A stretch of DNA of 10,890 bases from Bacteroidota bacterium (GTDB lineage Bacteria > Bacteroidota > Bacteroidia > Bacteroidales > Prolixibacteraceae): the NCBI GenBank assembly GCA_030706665.1, contig JAUZOB010000090.1, positions 1-10,890 on the forward strand. The letters are read 5' to 3'. Below are positions 1-7,614 of the stretch, one piece after another. The notes beneath the pieces are model-generated. The model was given only the letters and a program-made list of their open reading frames with translations, ran no database searches and was not told the origin of the DNA. A program made the translations under genes and the position numbers. Position 1 is the stretch's first letter. Each line of letters starts with the position of its first letter.

Positions 1-39
1 ATTCTTAAATTTTTATTGTAGTAATTTAACCTATCGATT

Positions 40-639
40 GTGGTGTTTGATGATAGTAATTTGTGGGATGATTTTAGGAAGAATAAAGAATATGCACTCT
101 CATATATCTATCATCATCATATTGCACACCTTTATAGTTATGGCAAGAAATTTACTTCAGATACTGATTTAATAAAAGACTCGATCCAGGAACTCTTTGT
201 TTATTTGATCCGCAATCGGGAACACTTAGGATCTACCGACAACATTCGTTTCTATTTGATGTCTGCGCTAAAGCATCGAATCATTCGGTCAATGCATGAA
301 CAAAAAAGGTTCATAGAAAATGAGAAGCTTGATGGACAATATGAACTCCTTATAACATTTTCTTTCGAGGAAGAAATAATAGACAAAGAGAATCTGTCTC
401 AAAAAGAACTTCTGATCAAAAATGCGCTCAACAAAATAAGTCCGAAACAGCGTGAAATCCTTTATTACAGATATACATGCGATTTTGATTACGATAAAAT
501 CTGCGAGATGATGTCGATTAAATACGACTCAGCCAGGAAAATGGTGTTTCGTGCTTTAAAATTACTTCGGGAACAAATGGAAGATACTGAGGTATTGCTC
601 TTTATATTATTCAAAAAAGATGAAGTAAATTTTTATTGA
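40..639 (+). CDS. ECF-type RNA polymerase sigma factor (sigma-70 family)
   Basis: Cytoplasmic sigma factor that should direct RNA polymerase to the promoters of this locus once released by the anti-sigma factor encoded next to it. At 199 aa it has the usual ECF size. A sigma region 2 lies at about residues 17-85, including the region 2.2-like stretch DSIQELFVYL (47-56). A region 4 helix-turn-helix lies at about 127-177, with ISPKQREILYYRY followed by YDKICEMMSIKYDSARKMVF. A non-conserved linker of about 40 residues separates them, and the short hydrophobic tail (185-191) is not typical. The start is GTG at 40 or the adjacent GTG at 43; an in-frame stop at 22-24 excludes a longer protein, and the first in-frame ATG falls inside region 2. 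No clear Shine-Dalgarno is seen. Family assignment is firm; control of this locus is inferred from position. Confidence 0.93.
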   Translation: MVFDDSNLWDDFRKNKEYALSYIYHHHIAHLYSYGKKFTSDTDLIKDSIQELFVYLIRNREHLGSTDNIRFYLMSALKHRIIRSMHEQKRFIENEKLDGQYELLITFSFEEEIIDKENLSQKELLIKNALNKISPKQREILYYRYTCDFDYDKICEMMSIKYDSARKMVFRALKLLREQMEDTEVLLFILFKKDEVNFY

Positions 640-713
640 AAAATTTTATAGATTCCGAGTCCACAAAAATACGGTCAATGTCTTATGTGAGTAAAAAGAC
701 TAACATTTGACCA

Positions 714-1943
714 ATGCTTCCAGACAAAAATAAATACATTTCATATTCGACCGAAGAACTAACAGATGACCTCAATTTTGCCTCATGGGTCCTCTATAAA
801 TCCAATAATGAATTCTTTACCGAACTAATTAACCAATACCCTGATTTTTCGACAAGAGCTCGTAAAGCACAGAAGATAATCCTTTTATTGAGGGTCCATG
901 ATGAAACTATATCAGCAGAGCTCAAAATTGGGATCTGGCAAAAAATAAAACAAATTCAAACAGCTCAATCTACCCGTATTTCTTTGCAGTCATACCACAA
1001 GCTGATTAAAATTGCGGCAATAGTTGTATTTGCATTAATTATATCAGGATTAGGTTATTACGAGGCCGTCAAATACAACGATCATTCCACTTATGCATTC
1101 ACAAAGCTCGGCAATATCAATAATTCCAAATTAATTCTCTCAACAGGCGAGGAAATTGATCTTCGTTCAAATGAGTCATTGATCCAGGTAAACGGGAAAA
1201 ATAAAGCAATTAAGATAAACCATCGCAATATTGTTCCAATAACTGATGGGGCGGGTACCGAACAAGCGGAAGTAAAAATGAATGAAGTAATTGTTCCTTA
1301 CGGTAAAAAATCGATCATTGAGCTTGCCGATGGGACAAAAGTATGGTTAAATGCAGGTAGTCGCATTGCTTTCCCTTCAGGATTTAAAGGAACAAAACGA
1401 GAAGTCTTTTTAGATGGAGAAGCTTACTTCGAAGTTTTTCACAATAAGTCTATGCCCTTCCTCGTAAAGACAAATGACCTGACCGTAAAAGTATTAGGAA
1501 CAAAATTCAACATCTCTGCATACGAAACAGATAAAGATGTAATGACCGTATTGGTAGAGGGTAAAGTAACTCTTTCTGACAATTCAGGATTTCGCCTATT
1601 AAAAAAGGAAACGGTTATGTTGCCAAACCAGCGGGTTATTTTTAACAAATCTCATAAAACAATGACATTGAAAAATGAGCCGGATGTAGCTTATTATACA
1701 GCATGGACATTAGGATGGTTCACCTTTTCAAAGGAAAGCTTAGCCGATGTATTTAAACGGCTGGAACGATATTACAACGTAAAGTTTATTGAAAACAGTT
1801 CATTTCACTCAGACGATCTACTTAGTGGAAAACTTGATCTAAAGACCTCAATAGAAGAGGTCATGAAAGCATTGAGTGATGTTGCAAAAATTGATTACAA
1901 GATTGAAAATAACAAAGTATACATTGTAAAAAAACGAGGTTAA
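714..1943 (+). CDS. FecR-family anti-sigma factor (FecR + DUF4974)
   Basis: Inner-membrane anti-sigma factor that holds the upstream ECF sigma factor inactive and receives a periplasmic signal from the STN domain of the downstream transporter. Residues 1-95 are the cytoplasmic, sigma-binding part. One membrane span lies at about 98-117. The FecR domain is at about 190-288, with the hallmark run YGKKSIIELADGTKVWLNAG (196-215) and then FLDGEAYFEV (232-241). The DUF4974 domain is at about 337-405, with FTFSKESLADVFKRLERYY near its start. LGTKFNI (261-267) carries the conserved Gly-Thr pair at which, from memory, some Pseudomonas FecR-like proteins cleave themselves. An in-frame TGA at 708-710 makes ATG 714 the first possible start. 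The gene begins 74 bp after the sigma gene, so co-transcription is likely. The 409-aa length is slightly long for the family, through an insertion between the span and the FecR domain (about 120-188). Confidence 0.93.
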   Translation: MLPDKNKYISYSTEELTDDLNFASWVLYKSNNEFFTELINQYPDFSTRARKAQKIILLLRVHDETISAELKIGIWQKIKQIQTAQSTRISLQSYHKLIKIAAIVVFALIISGLGYYEAVKYNDHSTYAFTKLGNINNSKLILSTGEEIDLRSNESLIQVNGKNKAIKINHRNIVPITDGAGTEQAEVKMNEVIVPYGKKSIIELADGTKVWLNAGSRIAFPSGFKGTKREVFLDGEAYFEVFHNKSMPFLVKTNDLTVKVLGTKFNISAYETDKDVMTVLVEGKVTLSDNSGFRLLKKETVMLPNQRVIFNKSHKTMTLKNEPDVAYYTAWTLGWFTFSKESLADVFKRLERYYNVKFIENSSFHSDDLLSGKLDLKTSIEEVMKALSDVAKIDYKIENNKVYIVKKRG

Positions 1944-2054
1944 TGCCTATGAAAAATTAAATTCCAATTAAAAAAAGAGAAACCGGAAAGTCTGCCAACT
2001 CCCCGGCTTCAAGTTGTTATTAAATGTTTCCTTTAATAAAAACGTAGCTAAACT
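1944..2054 (+). promoter_or_regulatory. Intergenic region between anti-sigma gene and susC, expected site of the susCD promoter
   Basis: These 111 bp are the likeliest place for the sigma-factor-dependent promoter that drives susC, because in known PULs of this type the regulators are made at low level and the transporter pair is induced. Besides the inverted repeat at 2013-2043 there is a weaker stem, GAAACCGG/CCGGCTTC (1979-1986 and 2003-2010), with one mismatch. No housekeeping -33/-7 pair of the Bacteroidota type is evident, which would fit use of an alternative sigma factor but does not prove it. Confidence 0.4.
2013..2043 (+). repeat. Inverted repeat directly upstream of susC
   Basis: GTTGTTATTAAA (2013-2024) and TTTAATAAAAAC (2032-2043) are reverse complements at 11 of 12 positions, separated by TGTTTCC. 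The right arm ends 11 bp before the susC start codon, so the repeat is either a protein-binding dyad at the promoter or a hairpin in the short 5' leader that could affect translation initiation. It is AT-rich, which weakens the case, but the length of the match makes chance less likely. Confidence 0.45.
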
Positions 2055-5000
2055 ATGAAAAAAAAACATTTGATGATGTTTTTCCATGAGAAAGACATCC
2101 ATGAAATTTTACTAAAAATGAAACTACTAACCTTTTTCTTGTTCTTTGCTTTAGTTTCCGCTTCTGCCAATAGCTATTCACAGCAAGCAAAGTTTAACTT
2201 AAACATGAAGGGTGCTAATCTGCGTAGTGTATTTCAGAAGATCGAAGAACAAAGTGAATTTATCATTTTATTCAATGAGAAAACTATTGATATCAATCGC
2301 AAAGTTGATGTGAATGTTAAAAACAAATCCATTGAAGTATTGCTCAACCAATTGTTTGAAGGCAATAAAAATACCTATAAGATCTATAATCGCCAGATCG
2401 TAATCCTACCGGGGAAAGTCTCAACACCCACAGAGAGAAATACGCTTCCCCTACAGCAGCCTCAGAAGAAGAAAATTAAAGGTTCTGTAAAAGATTCAAA
2501 GGATAGTCCGGTCCCCGGAGTAACAATTTTGGTAAAAGGGACAAAAAACGGTATACTAACAGATTTAGACGGTAAATTTACAATTGATTTACAGGATGAT
2601 GCTGAAACACTTATTTTTTCATATGTCGGAATGAAGACAAAGGAAGTAAAAATAGGGAATCAATCAGTCATTAATGTAATTCTACAAGATGATAATATTG
2701 GACTGAACGAAGTTGTCGCAGTAGGTTATGGATCACAGAAAAAGGTGAGTGTAATTGGAGCTGTATCAACCGTAGACCCCAGGAAACTTATTAGTTCAAA
2801 TGCAAACCTGAGTAGCAGTCTGGCCGGTCAACTGGCCGGAATTCTTGCGGTACAAAGATCAGGTGAGCCAGGTTATGACCAGAGTGACTTTTGGATTAGA
2901 GGGGTTAGCACGTTTAATGCCAGCTCTCAAAACGCATTGGTACTGGTCGATGGTGTTGAGCGGGATCTAAACAATGTTGATCCATTGGATATTGAATCAT
3001 TCTCCATCCTTAAAGATGCTACAGCAACAGCAGTATATGGGGTTCGAGGTGCCAATGGCGTTGTTCTTATCAATACCAAAAAAGGCAAATCAGGAAAACC
3101 GCAGATCCAGGTCCAGGCCGAATACGGAATAACATCACAAACCCAACTTCCAAAATTCATTAATGGAGTTGACTACATGAACCTCTACAATGAGGTTTTA
3201 AGAAACGAAGGAAGAGACCCGGTCTATTCTCAGGAGGACATTGAAAAAACCAAGACTCAGGTTGATCCTGACCTGTATCCGAATGTGAACTGGATGAAGA
3301 CTTTATTTAACGACTTTTCAACCAGTCAGAGAGCGAATATGAATGTTTCCGGAGGAACCAACAATATCCGATATTTTATTTCCGGATCAGCCCTGCATGA
3401 GGATGGGATATTAAATACATCTGACATGGAGGATGATAAATCAAAATTAAAACTTTCCAGATTTAATTTTAGAAGTAATGTTGATATTGACCTGACCAGT
3501 ACAACCTTATTTAAGTTGAACATGGGTGGTTATCTTCTTTCCCGAAATTCTCCGTCAACCGGGGTACAGTATCTTTTTGATCAGGCAATGAGAACAATTC
3601 CAATCCTGCTTCCACCCTATTACTCCAACGGATACTATTCAAAGCCAACGTTGGGCGGAAACCCCTGGACCTATCTGAATCGTTCCGGGTACTCCACATC
3701 ATCTGCCAGCTCCATTGAGTCAACGATTTCGTTGGAACAAAAACTGGACTTTTTACTTGAAGGATTATCGGCAAAAGGATTATTTTCATTCGATGCCTAC
3801 AACAACCAAACGACAACGCTCTCCAAAGTACCTACAGCTTATACGGCAACAGGCAGAGACGATGAAGGGAATCTGATCTTCAGTGACCCGGATCCCGGAG
3901 CGAATGATATTCTCCATTTAGGATGGGATGGCAATAGCAACACCAGGAAAACATATCTGGAGGCACAAATCAACTACAACAGGACATTTAGTAACGTTCA
4001 TAATATAAGTGCACTATTCCTGTACAATCAAAGTGATCATATAATCAGACCTGCAGGCACTGTAAACTCTTCGCTACCTTATAGAAGTAATGGGATTGCA
4101 GGTCGACTGGCCTACAACTACGCCTATAGGTACTTCATTGAGTCGAACTTTGGCTATAATGGGTCAGAGAATTTCGCTCCCGGGAAACGATACGGATTCT
4201 TCCCATCAATTGCCTTGGGCTGGATGCTTTCAGAAGAAAAACCCTTTAAAAACCTTTTCGGCTCAGTAGTAAACAAACTAAAGCTTAAGGCTTCCCATGG
4301 ATTGGTTGGGAACGATAAGATATCTGCGGATCGACGATTCGGATATACTTCTGAAATGACACAGGATGCTGCCGGGTATGCCTTTGGGGAACAAGGGAAT
4401 CACGTCAGAAATGGTGTTGGAGTTTCTGAATACGGAGATGAAACAATAACCTGGGAAAAAGCAAAAAAATCGAATGCCGGGATTGAATTGGGATTACTTA
4501 ACCTGATCGATCTTCAAGTGGACATCTTTAAGGAAAATCGCGAGAATATTTTTATGCGTCGACAGTCAATCCTTGCCACTACCGGATTAGTGAACAATCC
4601 TTATGCAAACGTAGGGAAAATGTCGAATAAAGGACTGGATATGAGTCTGATCATAAACAAAAAGATCAACAATAGCCTGTCCTTCTCCGTGAATACATCC
4701 TTTACCTATGCGGCCAATAAAATTGAGGATATGGATGAACCAGAGAAAAAATATCCCTATCAAAGCAATGTCGGGAAACGATATGGCCAGATCTTCGGAT
4801 TAATAGCAGAAGGACTTTACACCAAAGATGACTTCAGTGATCTTCCCAACCGGGTATTAAAGACTGTTGATGATAAAGGGAATAAGATTCCTGTTCCAAC
4901 ATTTTCGACAAGTGTTTCACCCGGGGATATCAAATATAAAGATTATAACAAAGATGGAGTCATTGACGACTATGACAATGTTGCGATTGGATATGCCAAC

Positions 5001-5495
5001 AATCCTGAAATCGTTTATGGACTTGGAGCCAGCATTCAATATAAGTGTATCGATTTTGGCTTCTTGTTCCAAGGGGTCAGCAGAACCTCTGTAATGCTGG
5101 GCAATAATGGAGAATCTTATTTCTTCCCATTTTATACCGGACAAAGCGCAGGGAATATCTACTCAAACATCACCAACAGATGGACCGAAGAAAACCCAAG
5201 ACAAGATGTTTTCTGGCCCAGATTATCAAATGGAAGAAGCGAGAATAACGACAGATCTTCGACATGGTGGCTAAGGAATGCTGATTTTTGTCGACTCAAA
5301 AATATTGAACTGGGCTGTAAACTTGGATTCTTTAAGAAGAACGTCGATTTAATGCGCCTATACGTCCGGGGAACAAACGTATTTACGTGGAGTAAAGACT
5401 TTAAACATCTATGGGATCCCGAATTAGTGTCTTCCAACGGGATGCAGTATCCTACTTCAAGAGTATTTACAATTGGTTGCGAAATAAAATTTTAG
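2055..5495 (+). CDS. susC: SusC-like TonB-dependent outer-membrane transporter with STN signalling domain
   Basis: Outer-membrane importer that, with the SusD partner encoded next, moves oligosaccharides into the periplasm using TonB energy. The signal peptide is atypically long: a 21-residue polar lead, then a hydrophobic core (about 23-37) and a likely cut near 42-43. An STN domain (about 47-118) marks the signal-transducing class that talks to FecR-type anti-sigma factors. A carboxypeptidase-regulatory-like beta domain follows (about 140-213), then the plug (about 219-345), with LNEVVAVGYG at its start and LVDGVERDLNNVDPLDIES and KDATATAVYGVRGANGV further on. The beta-barrel fills the rest and ends in a terminal Phe (EIKF). 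A Ca-loop-like DYNKDGVIDDYD at 963-974 is common in SusC proteins. The length of 1146 aa suits an STN-bearing SusC. An in-frame TAA at 2049-2051 bounds the start; ATG 2118 (Met22) would still give a signal peptide. The substrate cannot be read from the sequence. Confidence 0.96.
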   Translation: MKKKHLMMFFHEKDIHEILLKMKLLTFFLFFALVSASANSYSQQAKFNLNMKGANLRSVFQKIEEQSEFIILFNEKTIDINRKVDVNVKNKSIEVLLNQLFEGNKNTYKIYNRQIVILPGKVSTPTERNTLPLQQPQKKKIKGSVKDSKDSPVPGVTILVKGTKNGILTDLDGKFTIDLQDDAETLIFSYVGMKTKEVKIGNQSVINVILQDDNIGLNEVVAVGYGSQKKVSVIGAVSTVDPRKLISSNANLSSSLAGQLAGILAVQRSGEPGYDQSDFWIRGVSTFNASSQNALVLVDGVERDLNNVDPLDIESFSILKDATATAVYGVRGANGVVLINTKKGKSGKPQIQVQAEYGITSQTQLPKFINGVDYMNLYNEVLRNEGRDPVYSQEDIEKTKTQVDPDLYPNVNWMKTLFNDFSTSQRANMNVSGGTNNIRYFISGSALHEDGILNTSDMEDDKSKLKLSRFNFRSNVDIDLTSTTLFKLNMGGYLLSRNSPSTGVQYLFDQAMRTIPILLPPYYSNGYYSKPTLGGNPWTYLNRSGYSTSSASSIESTISLEQKLDFLLEGLSAKGLFSFDAYNNQTTTLSKVPTAYTATGRDDEGNLIFSDPDPGANDILHLGWDGNSNTRKTYLEAQINYNRTFSNVHNISALFLYNQSDHIIRPAGTVNSSLPYRSNGIAGRLAYNYAYRYFIESNFGYNGSENFAPGKRYGFFPSIALGWMLSEEKPFKNLFGSVVNKLKLKASHGLVGNDKISADRRFGYTSEMTQDAAGYAFGEQGNHVRNGVGVSEYGDETITWEKAKKSNAGIELGLLNLIDLQVDIFKENRENIFMRRQSILATTGLVNNPYANVGKMSNKGLDMSLIINKKINNSLSFSVNTSFTYAANKIEDMDEPEKKYPYQSNVGKRYGQIFGLIAEGLYTKDDFSDLPNRVLKTVDDKGNKIPVPTFSTSVSPGDIKYKDYNKDGVIDDYDNVAIGYANNPEIVYGLGASIQYKCIDFGFLFQGVSRTSVMLGNNGESYFFPFYTGQSAGNIYSNITNRWTEENPRQDVFWPRLSNGRSENNDRSSTWWLRNADFCRLKNIELGCKLGFFKKNVDLMRLYVRGTNVFTWSKDFKHLWDPELVSSNGMQYPTSRVFTIGCEIKF

Positions 5496-5519
5496 TATCA
5501 TTCATATATTTGATCGATA

Positions 5520-7343
5520 ATGAAAAAGTTACTATATATCATAACGATGTCCGTTTTATTCTTGACATCGTCATGCGAAAAATATCTTGATCAAACTCCG
5601 GAGGGTGAAATGACCGAGGAATATGTTTATAATTCCAAAAACTCAGTACTCTCTGAAATAGCACATTGCTACAGTTATATTCCCAATCTTGTCCTAAATT
5701 ATGGATTTGCATGGTGGGCCACCCCTTCAGCAGGATGGTCGGTACTTTCCGGTGAAGCAGATACACCCTTTGACAATTACTGGTCAAATTCTGTTACAAA
5801 CGGAAACTGGAATGCCAATAGCGGTTACCCCAATGATTACTGGACTTTTTACTACCAGTCATTCAGGACAATCCATAACTTCATGAATAAGGTTCATCCT
5901 ATTTCCGGCTTATCAGAGAAAGACGTAGAAAATGCGAAGTTGGAAGTCCGGTTTTTAAGAGCCTATTATTATGCTTTATTATTAGAGCAATATGGCGCTG
6001 TTCCCCTTATACTGGAAGAAGTTCCCTTAACATCTAAAGATCTTCCGGTTCGCACGCCCTATGATCAAACTGTTACCTGGCTGGATAATGAGTTGAAAGA
6101 ACTGGCAGGAAAACTTCCGACAGTAAATAATTCAACAACGTGGGATTATGGAAAACCAACCAAGGGAGCAGCACTTGCTGTCAGAGCAAGAGTTTTACTT
6201 TATGCCGCTAGCCCGCTTTACAATGGGAATTCAGATCTTGCAGCACTAAAGAATCCGGATGGCACTTCTTTGTACAATTCCAATTACGACAAAGAGAAAT
6301 GGAAAAAAGCGATGGAGGCCAGCAAAGAACTGATTGATCTTGCTGAATCTGGCACCTATAATTTGTATAAGGAATACAATGATGACGGATCAATTGACCC
6401 CTTCATGTCTTTAAAAAATCTATTTTTCAATGTTACAGACAACAAAGAAGTCATCTTCTCCAGAACATACGTTCAGGACTTTTGGGACGAATGGGGAAAA
6501 GTAACTGCACCGATGCATATTTGGGGTTACGGAGGTCTGTCTCCTACCCAGGAATCTGTTGATGCCTTTTATACTAAAGATGGGAAAGATATCCATGATG
6601 ACCCTTCATATACGGAAACCGGATATTCGACCGAAGATGCCTATGTAAATTCAAAATGGAATGACAACGGAGAAGCCGGGCTGATAACCAAAGCCGGAAC
6701 CTATAACATGTATATCAATCGGGAACCTCGTTTCTATTTAAGTGTTTCATGGTGCGGTTCAATATGCGCCAATGACCTTAATCCAATCGATTTTATTCAA
6801 GGCCATGGCAGTGAAGATGCAAAACAGGCAAGGAATGGTTCTCTAACCGGCTATCTGGTAAAGAAGATGACTGATAATGCATTCCACCCATGGCTAAATT
6901 CTACAGCTTATCGTCCACTTATTTTATACCGTCTGGCTGAAGTTTATTTAAACTACGCAGAAGCTCTAAACGAATATCAACCTGGCAATCAGGACATATT
7001 AAAATATGTAAACCTTGTTCGTCAACGGGCAGGTATTCCTGATCTTCCTTCATCTGTTCTTTCTGATCCGATTAAAATGAGAGCAGCCATTTTGAAGGAA
7101 CGCCAAAATGAATTCTACTGCGAAGACGGCATAAGGTATTTCGACATTATGCGATGGAAACTTGGTGAAACGCTTCTTAATGGAGATTTTCATGGCATGG
7201 ATGTCTGGGCAGATTCTGAAGAAAACTTTTTTAAACGTACTGCTTACGAAAAACGCGTTTTCCCAAAGAAATATTACTTCTTCCCTATACCCCTTACAGA
7301 AATTGAAAAAAATAAGAATCTGGTCCAGAATCCTGGCTGGTAG
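5520..7343 (+). CDS. susD: SusD/RagB-family surface glycan-binding lipoprotein
   Basis: Lipid-anchored protein on the outer face of the outer membrane that caps the SusC barrel and captures oligosaccharides. The lipoprotein signal is MKKLLYIITMSVLFLTSSC with Cys19 as the modified residue, followed by EKYLD as in many SusD proteins. Family signatures are the N-terminal helical segment EVRFLRAYYYALLLEQYGA (142-160), the TPR-like helix around LYRLAEVYLNYAEALNEY (469-486), the C-terminal RQNEFYCEDGIRYFDIMRW (528-546), and the closing FFPIPLTEIEKNKNLVQNPGW region. The N-terminal part is rich in Trp and Tyr (about 60-120), as expected of a sugar-binding face, but individual binding residues cannot be assigned. 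At 607 aa it is somewhat longer than the roughly 550 aa of SusD. It starts 24 bp after susC; an in-frame TGA at 5511-5513 fixes ATG 5520 as the first start. Co-transcription with susC is nearly certain. Confidence 0.96.
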   Translation: MKKLLYIITMSVLFLTSSCEKYLDQTPEGEMTEEYVYNSKNSVLSEIAHCYSYIPNLVLNYGFAWWATPSAGWSVLSGEADTPFDNYWSNSVTNGNWNANSGYPNDYWTFYYQSFRTIHNFMNKVHPISGLSEKDVENAKLEVRFLRAYYYALLLEQYGAVPLILEEVPLTSKDLPVRTPYDQTVTWLDNELKELAGKLPTVNNSTTWDYGKPTKGAALAVRARVLLYAASPLYNGNSDLAALKNPDGTSLYNSNYDKEKWKKAMEASKELIDLAESGTYNLYKEYNDDGSIDPFMSLKNLFFNVTDNKEVIFSRTYVQDFWDEWGKVTAPMHIWGYGGLSPTQESVDAFYTKDGKDIHDDPSYTETGYSTEDAYVNSKWNDNGEAGLITKAGTYNMYINREPRFYLSVSWCGSICANDLNPIDFIQGHGSEDAKQARNGSLTGYLVKKMTDNAFHPWLNSTAYRPLILYRLAEVYLNYAEALNEYQPGNQDILKYVNLVRQRAGIPDLPSSVLSDPIKMRAAILKERQNEFYCEDGIRYFDIMRWKLGETLLNGDFHGMDVWADSEENFFKRTAYEKRVFPKKYYFFPIPLTEIEKNKNLVQNPGW

Positions 7344-7378
7344 ATTATATTTTCAATCAACTGTTACTTTATGTTTTT

Positions 7379-7410
7379 ATCAGCATTCTCTGTAAAAAGA
7401 GGATGCTGAT
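7379..7410 (+). terminator. Hairpin after susD, candidate terminator or partial terminator/mRNA-end stabiliser
   Basis: The arms ATCAGCATTCTCT (7379-7391) and AGAGGATGCTGAT (7398-7410) form a 13-bp stem with one T-G wobble and a 6-base loop, 35 bp after the susD stop. The run after the stem is only TTT followed by AAAG, so classical intrinsic termination may be weak. In PULs the susCD pair is often expressed more strongly than downstream enzyme genes, and a leaky terminator or 3'-end stabiliser here would fit. The hairpin is seen directly; its role is inferred. Confidence 0.6.
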
Positions 7411-7614
7411 TTAAAGACTTTATCTGCATGAAATCAGTCTTGAAGTTCTAATGGATTTGTCATTCAATTTAAGTTCTTTAATGACAAGAATGATTCACGT
7501 TGTCACCTCTGATTCTATTTAGAATCAGTAGTATTATGTGAGTATCAGATATAAAGCACTATTAATCATTCTTTCAAATTTTTATCACGAATCTTTTATT
7601 TATAATTCAATTTT
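7411..7614 (+). promoter_or_regulatory. Hairpin-rich leader upstream of the GH97 gene
   Basis: This stretch has no convincing gene but carries several inverted repeats. They are AAGACT/AGTCTT (7414-7419 and 7436-7441), TTGTCATT/AATGACAA (7457-7464 and 7480-7487), TGACAA/TTGTCA (7482-7487 and 7500-7505), and the near-palindrome CTGATTCTA-TT-TAGAATCAG (7509-7528). The arm at 7480-7487 could pair with either neighbour but not with both. TGATTC occurs at 7491-7496 and 7510-7515 and in inverse form at 7522-7527. I could not identify a convincing Bacteroidota promoter (-33 TTTG with -7 TAnnTTTG). The region could hold an operator, a second promoter, or a structured RNA leader. Confidence 0.4.

Noticed and set aside
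1439..1648. Reverse-strand open frame within the anti-sigma gene, and similar ones inside susC, susD, GH97 and the last gene
   Set aside because: All lie opposite strongly supported coding regions, show no recognisable domain, and look like by-products of codon use on the + strand.
1979..2010. Possible terminator after the anti-sigma gene (GAAACCGG/CCGGCTTC)
   Set aside because: The stem has an A-C mismatch and a 16-base loop, and no T run follows; too weak to call a terminator.
4941..4976. Calcium-loop or dockerin-like DYNKDGVIDDYD in SusC
   Set aside because: This short loop is common in SusC-family barrels, and there is no second copy as a dockerin would need.
5505..5512. TATATTTG before susD, an exact match to the Bacteroidota -7 consensus TAnnTTTG
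   Set aside because: It would place the transcription start at the susD start codon, no -33 TTTG lies at the right distance, and the 24-bp gap makes co-transcription with susC far likelier.
7162..7395. Forward open frame overlapping the end of susD and running into the gap
   Set aside because: Most of it overlaps susD in another frame, it has no recognisable motif, and its end falls inside the hairpin after susD.
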